NCBI GenBank assembly: GCA_002313895.1
Contig: DCAW01000074.1
Coordinates: 1 to 46,664 of the forward strand
Length of the DNA: 46,664 bases
Reading direction: 5' to 3'
DNA from: Dehalococcoidia bacterium UBA1123
GTDB taxonomy: Bacteria > Chloroflexota > Dehalococcoidia > Lucifugimonadales > UBA1123
Shown here: one piece after another, positions 42,881 through 46,664 of the stretch
Layout of the letters: each line of letters starts with the position of its first letter
Numbering within the stretch: the stretch's first letter is position 1
Made by a program: the position numbers and the translations under genes
Notes under the pieces: model-generated
The model's database searches: none
What the model was told of the DNA's origin: nothing
The model's input: only the letters and a program-made list of their open reading frames with translations

Positions 42881-44365
42881 TCAGGGGGTGTTAGATTGTT
42901 TGTGCCTGTTGTATCGGTCATCGAATCGCACGATATCGTCCTCTCCCAGGTAGGAGCCGGATTGGATTTCGATAATCTCCAGAGGGATGCTGCCGGGATT
43001 TTCCAAGCGGTGCTGCTCGCCAATTGGCACATGTGTCGCATCGTTTTCGTGGAGATACGACACTTCGTCGCCTGTCGTCACTTTGGCCGTTCCCCGCACG
43101 ACAACCCAGTGTTCGGCGCGGTGGTGGTGCATCTGGAGCGAGAGCGCGGCGCCAGGGTTGACTGTTAGTCGTTTAACTTGGAACCCTGGTCCGGAGTCCA
43201 CCGTCTCGTACCATCCCCAGGGGCGATGCACTTTGCGATGGTTCTCCTGCTCGTAACGCTCGTCCTGCTTGAGTTGGGTCGCCAGCTCTTTGACCTCTTC
43301 GACATGGTCGCTGTGGGCGACAAGCACAGCATCAGCCGTCTCTACTACGATGACGTTCTCGAGGCCAATCGCGGCAACCAGGCGGTGCTGGCCCATGACC
43401 AGAGAATTTTTCATGCGATGGGTGTAAACGTCGCCCTGTATTACGTTGCCGTCATCGTCGCGGGGCTGAACATCCAAGAGGGCCGACCATGCGCCGACAT
43501 CCGACCATCCAGCGTCTAACGGGACGATCACAGAAGCAGGACCGTTCGATGAGTTCTCAGTGATGCGCTCCATTACAGCATAGTCGATGGTGTCCGGCGG
43601 GCATGCGGCGAACTCTTCAGCGTTAGGGCGGTAAAATACGCCGTCCTGATCTCCATTTTTGTGGGCTTGACGGCAGGACTCAGCTATGTCAGGCCTGAAA
43701 TTCTCCAATTGCTCCAGCCATATCGACGTCTTCATGACGAACATTCCGCTGTTCCAAAGGTACTCGCCTGTATCGAGCATCTGAATTGCTACTGACTCAG
43801 AAGGCTTTTCAACGAAACTTGCCAGTTGGTAGGCTTCAGCGCTTCCATTGGTTTCCTGCCGGGTGAATGTGTGGACATTGCCCTTACGGATATACCCGTA
43901 GGCGGTTTTGGGCCCAGTGGGAACGATGCCAAATGTCACCACGCATCCCTGGCTCGCCAACCGCAAACCTTGGACAATCGCCGTCTGGAATGCATCCACA
44001 TCGGTTATCACGTGGTCAGCCGACAGCACGAGCATGACGGGGTCGTCGCCTTCTGAGTTCGCCTGTATCGACAAAGCCGCCAGTGTCAAGGCGGGGGCGG
44101 TATTGCGGCCCACTGGTTCTAGAATTATCGAGCGGGTATCGTGTTTTATCTGGCGGGCGTGTTCAGCCACCAGGAATCGGTGCTCTTCGTTACAGACCAC
44201 GATGGGCGGCGACAAATCATCGATGCCGTCCAATCGTAGAATTGTGTCTTGCAGCATCGAATTGTCGCCCACAACTTTGAGGAAGGGCTTGGGGTAAAAC
44301 TCTCGCGAAAGAGGCCAAAGCCGCGTGCCTGAGCCTCCGGCGAGAATTACTGGATACAGGGCCAT
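42881..44365 (-). CDS. manC: Bifunctional mannose-1-phosphate guanylyltransferase / mannose-6-phosphate isomerase
   Basis: The start is ATG 44365, five bases after GGAGG; a frame extension to 44476 would begin at a TTG that lies in the promoter. The 494 residues comprise an N-terminal nucleotidyltransferase with LAGGSGTRLWPLSRE (signature G-x-G-x-R) and EPVGRNTAPA, and a C-terminal cupin isomerase with RPWGWYE, VNPGAALSLQMHHHRAEHW and VPIGEQHRLENPG. It makes GDP-mannose for glycans or exopolysaccharide. No other sugar-nucleotide or glycosyltransferase gene is near. Promoter at 44448-44476. Confidence 0.95.
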   Translation of the reverse strand: MALYPVILAGGSGTRLWPLSREFYPKPFLKVVGDNSMLQDTILRLDGIDDLSPPIVVCNEEHRFLVAEHARQIKHDTRSIILEPVGRNTAPALTLAALSIQANSEGDDPVMLVLSADHVITDVDAFQTAIVQGLRLASQGCVVTFGIVPTGPKTAYGYIRKGNVHTFTRQETNGSAEAYQLASFVEKPSESVAIQMLDTGEYLWNSGMFVMKTSIWLEQLENFRPDIAESCRQAHKNGDQDGVFYRPNAEEFAACPPDTIDYAVMERITENSSNGPASVIVPLDAGWSDVGAWSALLDVQPRDDDGNVIQGDVYTHRMKNSLVMGQHRLVAAIGLENVIVVETADAVLVAHSDHVEEVKELATQLKQDERYEQENHRKVHRPWGWYETVDSGPGFQVKRLTVNPGAALSLQMHHHRAEHWVVVRGTAKVTTGDEVSYLHENDATHVPIGEQHRLENPGSIPLEIIEIQSGSYLGEDDIVRFDDRYNRHKQSNTP

Positions 44366-44447
44366 TAGCGCCTCCGTCCGAATTGCGTAAATCTTGTCTC
44401 GACAGGGCTGCCGAGCGATGGCGCGAACTGCCTGCCCCCGCAGGTTG

Positions 44448-44476
44448 ATTATATGTGTGGTCTCGGTAGCGGTCAA
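44448..44476 (-). promoter_or_regulatory. Promoter of manC
   Basis: On the minus strand TTGACC (44476-44471) and a perfect TATAAT (44453-44448) are exactly 17 bases apart, eleven of twelve consensus bases. Transcription would start near 44441 with a leader of about 76 bases to ATG 44365. It shows that manC is not only read through from the upstream genes. Confidence 0.78.
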
Positions 44477-44550
44477 CGCTCAGATGGGCGCGTGAAACGG
44501 GAATCGACGCGATGCAGATGAACCAACCGGCGCGGTTGCAACCCGCCTTT

Positions 44551-45168
44551 TCAAATACCCAACACCACGCTGACGAGGTTTTGTTCTAGAGCCAGTCCTA
44601 GCTCCGTGGCCTCTTCAAGTCGGGTGTGGTCACCGACCGAGCCGACATACGCGACGCCCAGAATCCGGCCAACTCGAAAGTCTACTACCGTCGAAGACAC
44701 CAAGCCATTCCTACTGCTATGCACCGCTTTGAGCGCGATGGCTTCGTCAAAAAACCCCGTCGGTTCAAGCTGCTGCATATCAACCAACGTTTGTCCGTGA
44801 CCCACCTCCCGACCGACATGGCGTTGGAAGTCGTTGAGAAAAACGTCGCTCATCCAATCAGAGACCGAATCCGGCCCGTCGAAAAGATGGGCGACCGAAG
44901 CTACGACGAAATTGATGCCGTCGTCGGACATGCGAGGCGTCGGCGGCCCAAACTCGCGCAGGTAGCCCGCGATGCGGCCGGCCTCATGGTATCGTTCCTC
45001 CGTAGAGCCTGGGAAACCATTCTCGGCCATTTCTCGGTTGGTCAGTGGCCCCTCTCGCGCCGTGCGATAGTCGGCGAACGTCGGTGGCAGGCGCTGCTGA
45101 TCCAAGGTCATGAACTCCAGGTCATGGACAGTCATTTTGTAAGTTGCGTCGACTAGGGACGTTGCCAA
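44551..45168 (-). CDS. Unrecognised protein, about 205 residues
   Basis: The frame is open from a TTG at 45168 (GAGAGGG just upstream) and an ATG at 45135 is also possible (194 residues, no clear ribosome site). The product is soluble-looking, acidic, without signal peptide or transmembrane helix. The C-terminal third (VVDFRVGRILGVAYVGSVGDH followed by a Leu/Glu-rich helix and SVVLGI) resembles the end of a small alpha/beta domain, but I do not recognise the family. It is 70 bases downstream of the propeller gene on the same strand, so probably co-transcribed. A hairpin CAACCG/CGGTTG at 44524-44538 lies after its stop. Confidence 0.6.
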   Translation of the reverse strand: MATSLVDATYKMTVHDLEFMTLDQQRLPPTFADYRTAREGPLTNREMAENGFPGSTEERYHEAGRIAGYLREFGPPTPRMSDDGINFVVASVAHLFDGPDSVSDWMSDVFLNDFQRHVGREVGHGQTLVDMQQLEPTGFFDEAIALKAVHSSRNGLVSSTVVDFRVGRILGVAYVGSVGDHTRLEEATELGLALEQNLVSVVLGI

Positions 45169-45238
45169 TTCCCTCTCCCATCTACCATAAGCCGACTTCT
45201 GTCGATCCTAGCAGCACGATCCCATGCCAGCGTGTCGA

Positions 45239-46297
45239 TCATCCGCAGGCCATCGGGTATACGTGCAGACTGCGGGTGGTCTCCACGGGCAACCGGGAGC
45301 TTGCCCAGGAGTCGCCGCCGTCATCGCTGCTGAAAAAGTGTCCATCTTTTGAGACGCAATACACTTGATTCGGTGATTCTGACGGGATGGCAACCTGAAA
45401 CATCCGGCTGGGCGGCGTGTCGCCGATGTCCAGACGCTCCCATGTGTCTCCAAGATCGCGACTTCGGAACAATGCTCCGGCCTCCTCGGTGCCTGCGGGC
45501 GCGCCGCCTCCGCCGGCTCCGGCGGCCAAATATACCGTTTTGGGATCGTCCGGAGCGATGGCCAAGCCTCGGCAGTAGGAGCCTCCCGGGAACATCTCGC
45601 CGAACCTCAGATGTTGCCAGCGCCTCCCACGATCTGGGCTTCGGAACATTGCCACTTGCGCGATGATAAACACATTGCCTGGCGCGGCGGCGCTGAGTTT
45701 GACGCCGTGAAGGTCGACTGTGTGATTATCGGTGTACAGTCCGTCAGTGATCGAATCCCAGCTGTCGCCGCCGTCCCTGCTGGCAAGCAGCCCGCCAACC
45801 TCGACGGCGGCGTATACGTCCGAAGGGTCAGAGGGGTCAGCGGCGATGCCGATTACTCTTTTTGCCAGAGGCGGCATGTAGGTCGTTACGTTCGGATAGG
45901 CGATTCTGCTGGTGTCCATCTTCTGCCACGAAGAGCCAGCGTCTGAAGACCTATAGATGGCGCATGGCTCGTATCCAGCGAAGATTATGTCAGGATTGGA
46001 TGGGTTGAATGCCAGCGACCAGACGTTTGTGCCTTCGTCAGGGCAGTGGAGAGCCTCCCAATTGGCGCCTCGGTCCCGACTGCGATACACGCCAAGTTGC
46101 GTGCCCGCATAGACCGTCGCGGCATCATCAGGGTGCACCAACAAGGCTCTCACCTGCGGGCCTTCTGGGAGACCATCGGCGATGCTCTCCCATTTGTCCG
46201 AGTCGACAGCGCGTCTCAGGAGTCCGCCCTCGGCGATGTTGTCGCCTTCTCCAGCCAAGCCAACGTAAACGTGGATCGTGTCGTTCGTGGTCGCCAT
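45239..46297 (-). CDS. Asp-box (BNR/sialidase-like) beta-propeller protein
   Basis: The 352-residue protein starts at ATG 46297 with GGGAGG upstream. Six Asp-boxes of the form S-x-D-x-G-x-x-W are spaced along it: SRDRGANW, SSDAGSSW, SRDGGDSW, SPDRGRRW, SRDLGDTW and SSDDGGDSW. That predicts a six-bladed propeller as in sialidases and the photosystem stability factor Ycf48-like proteins. No signal peptide is seen and the arginine triad of true sialidases is not obvious, so glycosidase activity is doubtful. It has a possible promoter at 46326-46355. Confidence 0.85.
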   Translation of the reverse strand: MATTNDTIHVYVGLAGEGDNIAEGGLLRRAVDSDKWESIADGLPEGPQVRALLVHPDDAATVYAGTQLGVYRSRDRGANWEALHCPDEGTNVWSLAFNPSNPDIIFAGYEPCAIYRSSDAGSSWQKMDTSRIAYPNVTTYMPPLAKRVIGIAADPSDPSDVYAAVEVGGLLASRDGGDSWDSITDGLYTDNHTVDLHGVKLSAAAPGNVFIIAQVAMFRSPDRGRRWQHLRFGEMFPGGSYCRGLAIAPDDPKTVYLAAGAGGGGAPAGTEEAGALFRSRDLGDTWERLDIGDTPPSRMFQVAIPSESPNQVYCVSKDGHFFSSDDGGDSWASSRLPVETTRSLHVYPMACG

Positions 46298-46325
46298 GTA
46301 AGTTCCTCCCATATGTGATAGGCGT

Positions 46326-46355
46326 ATTGTTTGAGATGACAGCGGCAAGTGTCAA
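46326..46355 (-). promoter_or_regulatory. Possible promoter of the propeller gene
   Basis: On the minus strand a perfect TTGACA (46355-46350) is followed after 18 bases by AACAAT (46331-46326). The -10 box has four of six bases. The leader to ATG 46297 would be short, about 22 bases, with GGGAGG in it. Confidence 0.45.
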
Positions 46356-46397
46356 GTTTTCCGAACTACAGACGGCTATGAGAAGTCCCAAACCGGC

Positions 46398-46426
46398 TTG
46401 TCGCGGCTATCCTGCTTGGATATAAT
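46398..46426 (+). promoter_or_regulatory. Promoter of the gene at 46478
   Basis: TTGTCG (46398-46403) and a perfect TATAAT (46421-46426) are 17 bases apart. The start site near 46433 gives a 45-base leader to the ATG at 46478. It is divergent from the propeller gene. Confidence 0.6.
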
Positions 46427-46477
46427 GTTTGTGCTGCGTCTTTTGACGCGCACAACGTTTCACGAGGTCATTCATAC

Positions 46478-46664
46478 ATGGCAGATAAACCCAAAGAACA
46501 GCGCGGAGTCACAAGGCGCCAATTCATGAAGGCTTTTCACATCGGCGTCGTCGGCGCTCTGGCAGTCGGCGTGGTGTCGGGACGTCTGGCAGGTTCGCTG
46601 TTCCGACGAAATCAGTCCCAGGCTCAATTTTCGGAAGATTCGATCTTCGCCCCCGCCAAAAATA
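46478..46664 (+). CDS. Protein with Tat-like N-terminal signal, 3' truncated by window edge
   Basis: The ATG at 46478 opens 62 codons to the window end. Residues 12-18 read TRRQFMK, close to the twin-arginine consensus S/T-R-R-x-F-L-K, followed by a moderately hydrophobic stretch (about 19-40, IGVVGALAVGVVSGRLAG). That predicts export by the Tat pathway or, more likely since no cleavage site is seen, an uncleaved anchor as in Rieske-type proteins. The functional domain lies outside the window. GAGG stands about ten bases before the start. Confidence 0.65.
   Translation, partial: MADKPKEQRGVTRRQFMKAFHIGVVGALAVGVVSGRLAGSLFRRNQSQAQFSEDSIFAPAKN

Noticed and set aside
1..46664. tRNA genes, CRISPR repeats, transposases, phage or defence genes
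   Set aside because: Reading the intergenic regions on both strands showed no cloverleaf, no regularly spaced repeats and no such proteins.

Overview
The window looks like a piece of a free-living bacterial chromosome of moderately high G+C. The gene content points to a Chloroflexota lineage close to Dehalococcoidia/SAR202. The pointers are five family III (CaiB/BaiF) CoA-transferase homologues, many stand-alone FAD, PLP and metallo enzymes, an hspR-grpE-dnaK order and many TTG/GTG starts. This assignment is an inference from gene families; no rRNA gene or phylogenetic marker tree supports it here. No tRNA, rRNA, CRISPR array, transposase, integrase or phage gene was found.

Layout. 1-2002: two head-to-tail CoA-transferase genes, the first cut by the window edge. 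2084-7066: a large orphan FtsX-type permease, then a flavoprotein carrying the motifs of flavin-dependent halogenases. 7087-9893 (minus): a DUF192 protein, methionyl-tRNA formyltransferase and a formyl-CoA-transferase-like enzyme. 10110-14463: another CoA-transferase, MutS2 (minus) and a small one-helix membrane protein. 14470-17245: a nitronate monooxygenase-like gene and a TcuA-like flavoprotein, divergent around a regulatory region with a near-consensus promoter and two dyads. 17296-20896: a moxR-DUF58-DUF4129 operon. 21049-25964: a TauE/SafE permease facing crcB, acyl-CoA dehydrogenase and a thioredoxin reductase-like gene across a 17-bp perfect inverted repeat, then a class III aminotransferase with a clear terminator. 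26094-28674: small single-domain enzymes (DUF423, VOC, DUF6282, a sulfite-oxidase-fold protein). 28784-32211: a zinc-ribbon miniprotein divergent from the heat-shock operon hspR-grpE-dnaK, with interlocked promoters. 32341-32720: a decayed methyltransferase gene. 32859-37226: MBL hydrolase, NAD-epimerase, SelA-like PLP enzyme and a CoA-transferase, all plus strand. 37746-42795: aldo/keto reductase, DUF885 metallopeptidase, a PKD lipoprotein and an alanine-glyoxylate-type aminotransferase. 42881-46297: bifunctional mannose-1-phosphate guanylyltransferase, an unrecognised protein and a six-Asp-box beta-propeller. The window ends in a protein with a Tat-like N-terminus.

How the genes fit together. 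The CoA-transferases, acyl-CoA dehydrogenase, PLP enzymes, nitronate monooxygenase-like enzyme and flavoproteins suggest a heterotroph that activates and oxidises many organic acids. The hspR operon and mutS2 are housekeeping. The most unusual signals are the interlocked promoters and HAIR-like half-sites before hspR, the candidate halogenase, a tandem CoA-transferase pair in which one partner seems to lack the catalytic aspartate, the long inverted repeat between tauE and crcB, and a hairpin-dense gap at 37.3-37.7 kb. I saw no clearly new multi-gene system such as a defence island; the items below are leads, not proofs.
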